From the NCBI RefSeq assembly GCF_020873895.1, contig NZ_JAHWGT010000009.1:1-64000 (forward strand): DNA of 64,000 bases. The letters are read 5' to 3'. The position numbers were made by a program, and so were the translations under genes. Source of the stretch: Streptomyces sp. DH12 (lineage in GTDB: Bacteria; Actinomycetota; Actinomycetes; Streptomycetales; Streptomycetaceae). The notes beneath the pieces are model-generated. The model was not told the DNA's origin. It saw only the letters and a list, made by a program, of their open reading frames with translations, and did not search any database. Positions 1 to 7,964 of this stretch are shown here, piece after piece; positions within the stretch are counted from its first letter, which is position 1, and every line of letters starts with the position of its first letter.

Positions 1-27
1 GGGGGGGGTGTGGGCGGGCCGCCGGGT

Positions 28-999
28 TCAGCGGGCTTCCGTGGCCCTGCGCAGAGCGTCCCGGTGCTCCCAGGTCCAGGGGGCGTCCCTGAGTTCCGGC
101 GGGAGCCCCGCCAGACCGGCGGTGATGTGGTCCACGGCGTCGCCGTACCTGCCGAGCCCGAGGCTGGCCAGGCCCATGTTGAGGCGGTTGAACTCCGGCG
201 TGAGCCAGTACGCCGTGTCCGGGGGAGGAAGGGCGGCCGCCTCGTCGGTCAGCCGCTCCGCGTTCTCGACCATGCGCAGGGCGTCGTCCGTCTCGCCCAG
301 TTCGGCCAGGCCCGCCGCCGCCTGGAGCATGTCCCCGAGGCGCTGGGCGGGGTGTGCGCCCGGCGTGAAGGCGGCGGCCGAGTACCAGCGGGCCACGCCA
401 CGGGGCCGCCCCTGTCGCCGGGCCAGGTAGCCCCGGAAGTTGAGCGCCTGTGCGGCCAGCGTGCCGTTGCCGGTCTCGTCGGCCAGCTCCACCGCCTGGC
501 CGAGGAGCCGTGCCGCCTCCTGGTCCTGCCGGTTCTGGGCCAGGAGCCAGCCGCCGAACTGGACGAACTCGGAGGCGACCTCCGCCAGCCGGTCGCGGTG
601 CGGTCCCCTGGCGCCCTTCAGCAGCCGGACGACCTCCCGCGCCTGGGCGAGCGTCGCCGGGATGACGGTTCGGGGTGTCACCGTGTCGTCCAGCCGCCGG
701 TAGGCGGCCAGCACGCCGGCCAGCGCCTCCACGGCGCCCGGGTCCAGTCGTGACGGGTGCGTGGCCGCGCGAGACAAGCGTGCCTGGCCGTCGTCGTCCG
801 GCAGGATGCCCGCCAAGGCGCCGTCCGCCTCCAACAGGCCGTCCAGGGCGCGCGCCAGCGCGGCGGACGGACGCTGCCGCCCGTTGAGCACTCGGGAGAG
901 GTAGGCGGGGTCGTAGTTGGCCGCGCGAGCGGCGGCCCTGAGGGAGAAGCCCTTGTCGCGCAGGGCTCTGCGCGCCACGTCGGCGAACTCATCACGCAT
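28..999 (-). CDS. XRE-family HTH regulator with TPR-like C-terminal domain
   Basis: Predicted cytoplasmic DNA-binding regulator of 323 residues. Residues about 1-60 form a lambda-repressor-like helix-turn-helix (core YDPAYLSRVLNGRQRPS); the remaining ~260 residues are alpha-helical and alanine/leucine rich with TPR-like repeats, as in actinobacterial XRE regulators that sense a peptide or partner protein. I chose the ATG at 999 because a GAGG ribosome-binding site lies 6 bases upstream; an in-frame ATG at 1029 is the alternative. It is divergent from the small gene at 1091, with four GTTGAC/GTCAAC half-sites between them, so autoregulation and control of that neighbour are likely. The ligand and targets are unknown. 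Confidence 0.85.
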   Translation of the reverse strand: MRDEFADVARRALRDKGFSLRAAARAANYDPAYLSRVLNGRQRPSAALARALDGLLEADGALAGILPDDDGQARLSRAATHPSRLDPGAVEALAGVLAAYRRLDDTVTPRTVIPATLAQAREVVRLLKGARGPHRDRLAEVASEFVQFGGWLLAQNRQDQEAARLLGQAVELADETGNGTLAAQALNFRGYLARRQGRPRGVARWYSAAAFTPGAHPAQRLGDMLQAAAGLAELGETDDALRMVENAERLTDEAAALPPPDTAYWLTPEFNRLNMGLASLGLGRYGDAVDHITAGLAGLPPELRDAPWTWEHRDALRRATEAR

Positions 1000-1014
1000 C
1001 GTGAACCTCGCGGC

Positions 1015-1054
1015 GTTGACCGTTGACATCCACTGTAGGTCAACGACGGTCAAC
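1015..1054. promoter_or_regulatory. Quadruple GTTGAC/GTCAAC inverted-repeat operator candidate
   Basis: Two GTTGAC half-sites (1015 and 1022) face two GTCAAC half-sites (1039 and 1049), giving a large imperfect dyad just upstream of the XRE regulator start and facing the divergent small gene. TTGACC within it could also serve as a -35 element. The symmetry suggests cooperative repressor binding; the binding protein is inferred to be the adjacent regulator. Confidence 0.5.
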
Positions 1055-1090
1055 TCCCGGGTGAGCGGCGGTATCCCGGAGGCTCGTCCC

Positions 1091-1282
1091 ATGGCGAACG
1101 AGCAGTACCGTGCCCCGCAGCCACCGACCCGCCTGCTGTCCCTGCGCGTCTCACGGGACGGCGGCCGGTCGTGGGGACCGGTGCGCAGCATCACGAGCGA
1201 CGAGGTCCTCGCCCCACTGGCCACCGGCGTGTGGCCGCCCTGCCGGTGTCCCAGGTGCCGCAGTCGGGGCGGCGACGGATGA
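1091..1282 (+). CDS. Small cysteine-rich hypothetical protein
   Basis: A 63-residue soluble protein divergent from the XRE regulator. The middle has a SRDGGRSWGP segment, and the C-terminus ends with a WPPCRCPRCRSR stretch carrying three closely spaced cysteines that could bind a metal. A GGAGG ribosome-binding site ends 8 bases before the ATG, which strongly supports translation despite the short length. Small proteins of this kind are often paired with XRE regulators in Streptomyces, but I cannot assign a function. The alternative reading, chance ORF, is made less likely by the good ribosome-binding site and the protein-like sequence. Confidence 0.65.
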   Translation: MANEQYRAPQPPTRLLSLRVSRDGGRSWGPVRSITSDEVLAPLATGVWPPCRCPRCRSRGGDG

Positions 1283-1335
1283 CCCGCGTCCGGGAAGGTT
1301 CGGCGGCCGTGCCGGGCCGATCCCCGCCCCGCCTC

Positions 1336-2202
1336 CTACTTGCGGTTGTACAGCCGCATCGTCACCGCGCCGAAGACCGTCACGAGCACCGCCGACCAGC
1401 CCAGGGTCCAGGCGATGTCCGCCAGGGGCCGGGCGCCCGCCATGAGCTCCCGTACCGAGGAGGCCAGGTGGGTCACGGGGTTGTTGTTCACGAACGCCTG
1501 GAGCCAGCCCGGCATGGTGCGCGGGTCGACGAAGACGTTGCTGAGGAACGTCAGCGGGAAGATCACCATCATGCTGACGCCCATCACGGACTTCTCGCTG
1601 CGCAGCAGCAGCCCGAACATCGTCCAGATCCACGAGAACGCGAACGAGAAGACCATGAGCAGCGCCACGCCCGCGAGGACCCCGGCCGGTCCGCCGTGGG
1701 GCCGGTAGCCGATGACCAGCCCGACGGAGAGCATGACGGCCGAGGCGATCAGGTAGCGGACCACGTCGCCCAGGAGGTAGCCGACCATCGGGGCGGGGCG
1801 CCAGATGGGCAGGGTGCGGAAGCGGTCGAAGACGCCCTTGTCGATGTCGGTGTTGACGGCGATGCCCGTGTACATAGTGATCATCACGACGCTCATCGTC
1901 AGGATGCCGGGCAGCAGGAACTGGACGTACTGCGCGACCGACCCGGCGAGCGCGCCGCCGAAGAGGTACGTGTACATCAGCACCATCATGATCGGGAAGG
2001 CCGTCACGTCGAAGAGCTGCTCGGGCACGTGCTTGATCTTCAGCATCGCCCGCCAGCCGAAGGTGAGGGACGCCGACAGGGCGGACGGGCGCGGCGGCCG
2101 CCGGTCCGCGCCGGTGACCAGCAGGGCGGCCAGGTCGGCGGGGCGCGGTGCGGCGGACGACGCGCCGCCGGTCCGCCGCTTCTGCGACGTGGTCGTGCTC
2201 AT
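1336..2202 (-). CDS. ABC-2 type transporter permease (DrrB-like)
   Basis: Membrane component of an exporter, 288 residues with about six predicted membrane helices after a basic N-terminal tail. Hydrophobic segments include the regions around [20 protein letters not shown] and [16 protein letters not shown]. The family (ABC2_membrane, daunorubicin-resistance DrrB type) exports drugs or lipids together with a separate ATPase. Its ATG at 2202 overlaps the TGA of the upstream ATPase gene by 4 bp (ATGA), so the two are translationally coupled and form one transporter. The substrate cannot be read from the sequence. Confidence 0.9.
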   Translation of the reverse strand: MSTTTSQKRRTGGASSAAPRPADLAALLVTGADRRPPRPSALSASLTFGWRAMLKIKHVPEQLFDVTAFPIMMVLMYTYLFGGALAGSVAQYVQFLLPGILTMSVVMITMYTGIAVNTDIDKGVFDRFRTLPIWRPAPMVGYLLGDVVRYLIASAVMLSVGLVIGYRPHGGPAGVLAGVALLMVFSFAFSWIWTMFGLLLRSEKSVMGVSMMVIFPLTFLSNVFVDPRTMPGWLQAFVNNNPVTHLASSVRELMAGARPLADIAWTLGWSAVLVTVFGAVTMRLYNRK

Positions 2203-3317
2203 GTCGACCCCTCCTTGCCCGTCAGCGCCAGGAACACCTCGTCCAGGCTCGGCTGGCCCAGCGCGAAGTCGTCCACGGTGACGCCCGCCCGCGCCAGTTC
2301 GGCGAGCGCCCGCGCCGCCTGCTCGGCCGCGCCCAGCTCGCTGCGCCCGCCGTCGACCGTCGCGGTCAGCGCCACCGGGTCCGGGTCGAGTTGCACGCTC
2401 GTGCCGAGCGCCGCCCCCAGGACCCGTACCGCCTCGTCGCGCTGCTCGGCGTCCCGCAGCCGCACGTGGACGGAGCCGGCGCCGACGGACGCCTTCAGCT
2501 CGCCCTTGGTGCCCTCCGCGATGACCCGGCCCCGGTCGATGACCGCGATGCGGGAGGCCAACTGGTCGACCTCGTCCAGGTACTGGGTGGTGAGCAGCAC
2601 GGTGGTCCCCTGGGCGACGACGGCCCGCACGATGTCCCACACCTGGTTGCGGGAGCGGGGGTCGAGGCCGGTCGTCGGCTCGTCGAGGAAGAGCAGGTCG
2701 GGGGTGTTGAGGATGGAGGCGGCGATGTCGATGCGGCGCCGCATCCCGCCCGAGTAGTGCTTCACCTGCCGTGCGGCCGCGTCCGCGAGGCCGAACGCCT
2801 CCAGCAGCTGCGCGGACCGCTCGCGGGCGGCGGCCCGGCCGTGGCCGAGGAGCCGGCCGAGGAGCACGAGGTTCTCCGTGCCGGTCAGGTCCTCGTCGAC
2901 GGAGGCGTACTGGCCGGTGAGGCTGACCCGGCCGCGGACGGCGTCGGCGTCGCGGACCACGTCCCGGCCGAAGACGCGGGCCTCGCCGCCGTCGGGGCGC
3001 AGCAGGGTGGCGAGGACCTTCACGACGGTCGTCTTGCCGGCGCCGTTCGGTCCGAGCACCCCGTAGACCGTGCCGGCGGACACGCGCAGGTCGACGCCGT
3101 CAACGGCGCGGGTGGAGCCGAACGCCTTGACCAGGCCGTGCGTCTCGACCGCGAGGCCGGAGGCCTCCGCGCCGTGGCCGGCCCCGGCCCCGGTCCCCGT
3201 GCCGGTGCCGTGGCCCGTGCCGTGGTCCGTGCCGGTGCCGTGGTCCGTGCCGGTGCCGTGGTCCGTGCCGTGGCCCTGGTTCGTGCCGCGGCCGGTGTCG
3301 GCGGGCTGCGGGGTCAT
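2199..3317 (-). CDS. ABC transporter ATP-binding protein (DrrA-like) with His/Gly/Thr repeat N-terminus
   Basis: ATPase subunit of the exporter, 372 residues. Walker A is GPNGAGKTT near residue 94, the signature is [10 protein letters not shown], and Walker B is [14 protein letters not shown]. The C-terminal ~90 residues match the DrrA-type regulatory extension (DUF4162-like). Unusually, residues about 15-48 are a low-complexity repeat of HGTD/HGTG units before the ATPase proper begins at [12 protein letters not shown] shorter product starting near the ATPase domain is possible, but I see no better in-frame start. It is coupled by a 4-bp overlap to the permease gene. Drug or lipid export is inferred from family only. 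Confidence 0.9.
   Translation of the reverse strand: MTPQPADTGRGTNQGHGTDHGTGTDHGTGTDHGTGHGTGTGTGAGAGHGAEASGLAVETHGLVKAFGSTRAVDGVDLRVSAGTVYGVLGPNGAGKTTVVKVLATLLRPDGGEARVFGRDVVRDADAVRGRVSLTGQYASVDEDLTGTENLVLLGRLLGHGRAAARERSAQLLEAFGLADAAARQVKHYSGGMRRRIDIAASILNTPDLLFLDEPTTGLDPRSRNQVWDIVRAVVAQGTTVLLTTQYLDEVDQLASRIAVIDRGRVIAEGTKGELKASVGAGSVHVRLRDAEQRDEAVRVLGAALGTSVQLDPDPVALTATVDGGRSELGAAEQAARALAELARAGVTVDDFALGQPSLDEVFLALTGKEGST
3170..3284 (-). repeat. In-frame tandem repeat encoding HGTD/HGTG units
   Basis: An imperfect array built on an ~18-bp unit (GTGCCGGTGCCGTGGTCC on the plus strand) inside the 5' end of the ABC ATPase gene. It encodes alternating His-Gly-Thr-Asp and His-Gly-Thr-Gly, then Gly-Thr and Gly-Ala. 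Such arrays vary in copy number by slippage, and the histidines could bind metal. Confidence 0.75.
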
Positions 3318-3604
3318 GGCGGTGTCCTCACGGCGGGGTCCTCACGGCGGTCCTCCGAGGGGTGCGGCGGCGCGGCGGCGCGGGGGCGCGCTGCCCGGCG
3401 CCGGGTCGGCGGCTCGGGCGGTCCTCCCCCAGTCTCCGGCCGTCACCCGCGCGGCGCCATCCGGCGCGGTACGGGCGTACGGGCGGGCCTCGCCACCCGC
3501 CCCCGACCGGCCGTCACCGGCCGTGGCCGGAACGGCGGGCTGCGTTACCGTGACCGGAGGCGTCCGCGCGGACGGGTGCGCGGCCGATCCGCGGGGTCAC
3601 GGGG

Positions 3605-4015
3605 TCACTCATGGGTGTAGAAGACGTAGAACGCCGCGCAGAAGAACGCCGCGCCGACGATCAGGCCCAGGACGGCGCTCGCGAGGAGCGAGCCGCCCGA
3701 GACGCTGTACAGGAAGCCGATGGCGGTGCCGCCCAGCGCCCCGTACGCCAGGCCGCGCGCTTCCCGGGGCAGTCTGCGCTGCACGCGGGCGAGGCCGAGG
3801 CACAGCGCGCCGAACACCACCGCGGCGGCGAGCGCGAACAGCACGTCGCCCCAGTCGGTCGGGCCGTCGCCGCGGTGGAGGAAGCCCGCGTACAGGCCGT
3901 AGACGACGGCGAGGGCGGCGGGCAGGGCCCGGCGCAGGGGGTGGCGGTCCGCCGCACCGCCCGGGGGGCGGGTCCGTGAACGGCGGTGGCGTGCGGGTGC
4001 CGCGTGTGCGCCCAT
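3605..4015 (-). CDS. Small integral membrane protein, unknown function
   Basis: A 136-residue protein with a basic, proline-rich N-terminal tail of about 30 residues and four predicted membrane helices (regions ALPAALAVVYGLYAGFL, VLFALAAAVVFGALCLGLA, LAYGALGGTAIGFLY and LIVGAAFFCAAFYVFY). The ATG at 4015 is supported by a strong GGAAGGAG ribosome-binding site 8 bases upstream; an in-frame ATG further up is less likely. It is divergent from the phosphatase-fold gene that begins about 20 bp away. I do not recognise a named family and infer only a membrane location. Confidence 0.8.
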   Translation of the reverse strand: MGAHAAPARHRRSRTRPPGGAADRHPLRRALPAALAVVYGLYAGFLHRGDGPTDWGDVLFALAAAVVFGALCLGLARVQRRLPREARGLAYGALGGTAIGFLYSVSGGSLLASAVLGLIVGAAFFCAAFYVFYTHE

Positions 4016-4035
4016 GGCCGGGCTCCTTCCGACGG

Positions 4036-5079
4036 GTGTCCCGACGGGTCCTGCGGCGGGCGGGCCGGTGGACCCGTTTCCCAGGGCACACCCCGGCGGG
4101 GGAACCGGCAAGTGGATCAGGGCGTCGGTGGCCCGGCCGGATCGCCGCGGCGCTGCTCGTCGCGCCCACCGCGGCCTGCGCCGCCCGGCTGCTGGACGCC
4201 GACGCCGTCACACCCGTGCCGCAGCTGCTGTCGCTGCTGCCGTGGCTGGCCGCCCCGGCGTTCGCCGCCCTGCTGCTCGCCCCCGCGGCGCGGGGCCGCG
4301 CCCGGCCGGTCCTGGTGGCGTGGGCGGTGGCGGCCGTCGCCGCCTCGGTGTGGTCGGCGCTGCCCTACGGGCCCGCCGCGACCGGCGCGCGCGGGCCGGC
4401 CGCCGCGGTGGTGCGGGTGCTGACGGCGAACGTCGAGTACGGCGGCGCGGTGCCCGCCCTCGTCGACGCGGCCCGGCGGGAGCGGCCCGATCTGCTCTTC
4501 GTCCAGGAGTGCGACCCGGCCTGCGCGGACGCGCTCGCCGCCGCGCTGGGCGGCCGGCTGCCGCACCGGGCGGGGGCGGCCCGGGAGGATGCCGCCGGGT
4601 CGGTGGTGCTCAGCGCGTTCCCGCTGGCGGCGCCGGTCGCCCTGCCGGGTACGGCCCTGGAGATGCCGGGGGCGACCGCCCGGATCGGCGGGACGGCGGT
4701 ACGGCTCCGGCTCGCGCACCCGCTGCCGCCCGTGCCGGGCCTGGTCGGCCGGTGGCGGCGGGAGCTGGGGCTGCTGCGGGACGACGCGGCGGCGCGGCGG
4801 GGGGCGCCCGCCGTCGTGGCGGGCGACTTCAACGCGGCGCAGGACCACGCGGCGTTCCGGGCCGTCCTGCGGGCGGGCGGGCTGCACGACGCGGCCCGGC
4901 TCGCGGGCCGGGCGCGTACGCCGTCGTGGCCGGCGGACCTGCCCGTGCCGGCCTGGACGCAGATCGACCACGTGCTGGTCAGCGGCGACTTCTCGGTGCG
5001 CGACGCCCGCTTCCTGGACCTGCCGGGGAGCGACCACCGGGCCCTGGTGGTGGACGCCGTGCTGCACCGCGGCGGATGA
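4036..5079 (+). CDS. Endonuclease/exonuclease/phosphatase-fold membrane protein
   Basis: About 347 residues: a short cytoplasmic N-terminus, two to three hydrophobic segments (around IAAALLVAPTAACAA and FAALLLAPAARG), then a catalytic EEP domain from about residue 130. Visible active-site signatures are LTANVEYG (Asn), FVQECD (Glu), GDFNAAQDH (Asp, Asn) and SDHRALV (Asp-His). The family comprises Mg-dependent phosphodiesterases, nucleases and phosphatases; here the domain is probably extracytoplasmic. The start is uncertain: GTG at 4036 avoids overlapping the divergent gene, while GTGs at 3991, 3997 and 4006 are in frame. The substrate is unknown. Confidence 0.8.
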   Translation: MSRRVLRRAGRWTRFPGHTPAGEPASGSGRRWPGRIAAALLVAPTAACAARLLDADAVTPVPQLLSLLPWLAAPAFAALLLAPAARGRARPVLVAWAVAAVAASVWSALPYGPAATGARGPAAAVVRVLTANVEYGGAVPALVDAARRERPDLLFVQECDPACADALAAALGGRLPHRAGAAREDAAGSVVLSAFPLAAPVALPGTALEMPGATARIGGTAVRLRLAHPLPPVPGLVGRWRRELGLLRDDAAARRGAPAVVAGDFNAAQDHAAFRAVLRAGGLHDAARLAGRARTPSWPADLPVPAWTQIDHVLVSGDFSVRDARFLDLPGSDHRALVVDAVLHRGG

Positions 5080-5207
5080 GCCGCGCGTGCCCGCGCGCCA
5101 CGGCACTACCGCGGCCCGGGGAACGGGGTGGAGCCGCGGGTTCCAGGCGGGGGTCTACGATGCGGCTGTCCCTGCGCCATATCCCCTGCCAGTCAAGGAC
5201 GTTCGGC

Positions 5208-6689
5208 ATGCGCAACACTTCCGGCAGAGGGCTTCGACCCAATGTGCTCGGCACGTTCGACACCGTCGTCATGGCGGTGGCGGGCAGTGCCCCCGCCTAC
5301 TCGCTGGCCGCCACGACCGCCGTGCTCGTCGCCGCCGTCGGGTTCGCCGCGCCCGCCGCCCTGCTGTACTGCGCGCTGCCCATGCTGGGCATCGTGCTGG
5401 CCTTCGGGCGGCTCGGCCGGCTCGACGTGAACGCGGGCGCCGCGTACTCGTGGGTCGGGCGGGCGCTCCACCCCTTCCTCGGCTTCCTGTGCGGCTGGGC
5501 GCTGGTGGTCTCCACGACGCTGTTCATGGTGGCGGGTTCGCTGCCCGCCGGCGCGCTGACGCTGTCGCTGGTCGACCCGGCGCTGGCCGACGACACCTGG
5601 CTGGCGACGGCCGTGGGCGCCGGCTGGTTCCTGGTGATGCTGCTGGTCGTCCTCGGCGGGGCCCGGCTGACCGTACGGGCCCAGATGGCCATCACCGGGG
5701 TCGAGCTGCTGATCCTGCTGCTGTTCGTCCTGGGGGCGGTGGTGCGCGGGGGCGCGGCCGCCGCGTTCGACTGGTCGTGGTTCGGTTTCGGTCACTTCGA
5801 GGGGGTGTCCGGCTTCGCGGCGGGCGCGCTGATCGCCGCCTTCTCGTACTGGGGCTGGGACGTCACCAGCAACCTCAGCGAGGAGACCCGCGACAGCCGG
5901 CGGACGGCCGGGTTCGCCGCGCTCGTCGGGGTCGGGGTGGTGTTCCTGCTCTTCGAGGCGTTCACCATCGCCGTGAACGTGGTCCTGACCGCGGAGGAGA
6001 TCGGCGCGGGCGGCGGCGCCGACACGATCTCCCTGCTCGGGGACGCGATCTGGCCCGGCGTCGGCGGGAAGCTGCTCGTCGTGGCGGTGATCCTGTCGAC
6101 GGTGGCGACGCTGGAGACGACGCTGATCCAGGTCTCGCGGACGCTGTTCGCGATGGGCCGGGACCGTACCGTGCCGGCCGCGTTCGGCACGGTGCACCGC
6201 CGCTGGAACACGCCGTGGGTGGCGATCGCCGTCGTCGGGGCCGTCGCGCTGGCGCTGTTCGTCGCGGCGAACGCGCTCGGCTCGGTCGGCGACATCCTCT
6301 CCGGCGCCGTCAGCGCGATGGGGTTGCAGATCGCGTTCTACTACGGCCTGGCCGGCCTCGCCGCCGTCGTCGCGTACCGCAGGCTGCTGCTGTCGTCGGT
6401 GCGGGAGTTCCTGCTGGGCGGGGTGTGGCCGCTGCTGGGCTCGGCGTTCATGCTGTGGATCTTCTTCGAGTCGCTGGCGGAGCTGTCCGGGGCGTCCGTC
6501 GTGATCGGGCTCGGCGGTCTCGCGGCAGGTCTCATTCCGATGACCTGGTACTGGCGGCGGGGCAGTTCGTACTACCGTCCGGCGAAGCTGGACGCGGTAC
6601 GGACGCTCGCCGGGGAGGAAGGACGGTACCCGGACGTGCCGCGGCAGCACCGGCCGGACGCCGACGAGCCGTTGGCGACCGACTTCTGA
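5208..6689 (+). CDS. APC-family amino acid permease
   Basis: A 493-residue permease with about 12 membrane helices of the amino acid-polyamine-organocation superfamily. The N-terminal region GTFDTVVMAVAGSAPAYS corresponds to the substrate-binding unwound helix 1, followed by the NAGAAYSWVGRALHPF motif typical of the family. It imports amino acids or related amines by proton symport or exchange; specificity cannot be told. ATG 5208 has AAGGA about 9 bases upstream; an ATG at 5160 would add 16 residues. The downstream gene begins 44 bp later on the same strand, so the two may form an operon. Confidence 0.92.
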   Translation: MRNTSGRGLRPNVLGTFDTVVMAVAGSAPAYSLAATTAVLVAAVGFAAPAALLYCALPMLGIVLAFGRLGRLDVNAGAAYSWVGRALHPFLGFLCGWALVVSTTLFMVAGSLPAGALTLSLVDPALADDTWLATAVGAGWFLVMLLVVLGGARLTVRAQMAITGVELLILLLFVLGAVVRGGAAAAFDWSWFGFGHFEGVSGFAAGALIAAFSYWGWDVTSNLSEETRDSRRTAGFAALVGVGVVFLLFEAFTIAVNVVLTAEEIGAGGGADTISLLGDAIWPGVGGKLLVVAVILSTVATLETTLIQVSRTLFAMGRDRTVPAAFGTVHRRWNTPWVAIAVVGAVALALFVAANALGSVGDILSGAVSAMGLQIAFYYGLAGLAAVVAYRRLLLSSVREFLLGGVWPLLGSAFMLWIFFESLAELSGASVVIGLGGLAAGLIPMTWYWRRGSSYYRPAKLDAVRTLAGEEGRYPDVPRQHRPDADEPLATDF

Positions 6690-6733
6690 CCACGACCGAA
6701 CACGCGAGGACCACGCGACCGGGGGGAGAAGGC

Positions 6734-7825
6734 ATGGCCGCACGCCACCGCGCCACCGGAGGGGAGCGCCCGGACAGGACCGTCCGCGGCGGGCACGCCC
6801 GGCACGGACGCACCGGGAGACGGGGCGGGTTGCTCGGCCGCGCGGCGCGCGCCGCGCGCGACGGGCGGTTCGTCCCCGACCTCGACCCGTACTTCGGCGA
6901 CGCCGCCCTCGGCGAGGTGCGGCACGACCTCGTCATCGGCCGCTGGCAGGGCCTGCGCGACCTGCTGCGGGAGACCGGTGACGACTGGCCGCTGCGCACC
7001 CACCGCGTCCGCCTCCTCGCCCACGCCGCGGCCGGCACGTCGGCGGTCGAGGGGTGGTGGGCGGCCGAGCCGGACAACCCGGACGCGGCGGTCCTGCGGG
7101 CCGCGACCGGGGTGGTGCGGGTCTTCGACGCGGCCATCGCGGCGGGGCGCGGCACCCCGGTGGACCGGGCGCGGGTGGACGCGGCCGTCCACGCCTGCCT
7201 GGCCGCGGCGGACGCCCGCCCCGTCGACCCGATGCCGTGGGTGTCGCTGCTGACGGTGGCCCGGCTGTACGAGGGCGGTGTCGGCCGGGCGGAGCTGCGC
7301 CGCTGGTGGGACGAGCTGCGCCGGCGCGACCCGCACAACACCGAGGGCCATGTGCAGCTGCTGCGCTACTGGTCGGCCCGGTGGCACGGCACGCACGGCT
7401 CGATGTACGACTTCGCGCGGGACGCGGCGGGCGCGGCGCCGCCCGGCTGCCCGCTGCCGGTGCTGGTGCAGATCGCCCGCGTCGAGGAGTACCGGTACGT
7501 CGTCGACGGGGAGCTGGGGCGGGGCCGCCGGCCGGGCTCGGTGCGCGGCTTCGACCAGCACTGGAAGCACGAGCTGGCGGTGACCGAGGTGCGCCGCACC
7601 TGGGAGCGGTGGATCGGCGACCGGGCGCCGGGCCCGGTCCGCCCCGAGGAGGTGGAACTCCTCAACTACCTCACCCACGCCGCCTGTCACGCGGGCCGCC
7701 TGGAGGTGGCCGACGAGCTGTTCCGGCTGCTGGGGTCGCGGGCTTCGCGGGTCCCGTGGTCGTACACGGGCGACCCGGCGGAGCAGTTCACGAGGTGGCG
7801 CGCACAGGTCCGCGCCACCCCGTGA
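6734..7825 (+). CDS. Hypothetical soluble protein, helical repeat type
   Basis: A 363-residue soluble protein rich in Trp, Arg and Asp. After a basic, low-complexity N-terminus (~45 residues) the sequence reads as alpha-helical hairpins (for example LYEGGVGRAELRRWWDELRR and ELLNYLTHAACHAGRLEVAD), suggesting a TPR-like fold. No catalytic motif is recognisable. The start is supported by GGAGAAGG just upstream of the ATG. It follows the amino-acid permease by 44 bp, so co-transcription is plausible, but a functional link is not evident. Confidence 0.8.
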   Translation: MAARHRATGGERPDRTVRGGHARHGRTGRRGGLLGRAARAARDGRFVPDLDPYFGDAALGEVRHDLVIGRWQGLRDLLRETGDDWPLRTHRVRLLAHAAAGTSAVEGWWAAEPDNPDAAVLRAATGVVRVFDAAIAAGRGTPVDRARVDAAVHACLAAADARPVDPMPWVSLLTVARLYEGGVGRAELRRWWDELRRRDPHNTEGHVQLLRYWSARWHGTHGSMYDFARDAAGAAPPGCPLPVLVQIARVEEYRYVVDGELGRGRRPGSVRGFDQHWKHELAVTEVRRTWERWIGDRAPGPVRPEEVELLNYLTHAACHAGRLEVADELFRLLGSRASRVPWSYTGDPAEQFTRWRAQVRATP

Positions 7826-7888
7826 CGCCCCGGGGCCGGCGCCCGGCCCGCATGCGGGCGGGTGCCGGGCGCCCGGCCCGGGGCCCGG

Positions 7889-7963
7889 CCCCGCCGCTCC
7901 CGCGCCCGCGGCCGGGGGTCGCGGGCGCGGCGCCCCGGTGGGCCGGGCGCGGGAGCGGCGGGG
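7889..7963. terminator. Bidirectional GC hairpin terminator between convergent genes
   Basis: A perfect 19-bp stem pairs 7889-7907 with 7945-7963 around a 37-base loop; a second hairpin (arms GGCGCCCGGC/GCCGGGCGCC) precedes it near 7838-7873. It lies between the convergent genes ending at 7825 and 7965. There is no U tract, as is usual in actinobacteria. Confidence 0.6.
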
Positions 7964-7964
7964 G

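Noticed and set aside
4014-5207. Upstream extension of the amino-acid permease frame
   Set aside because: It overlaps the EEP-fold gene out of frame and reads as Arg/Gly/Ala strings; the permease start at 5208 has its own ribosome-binding site.
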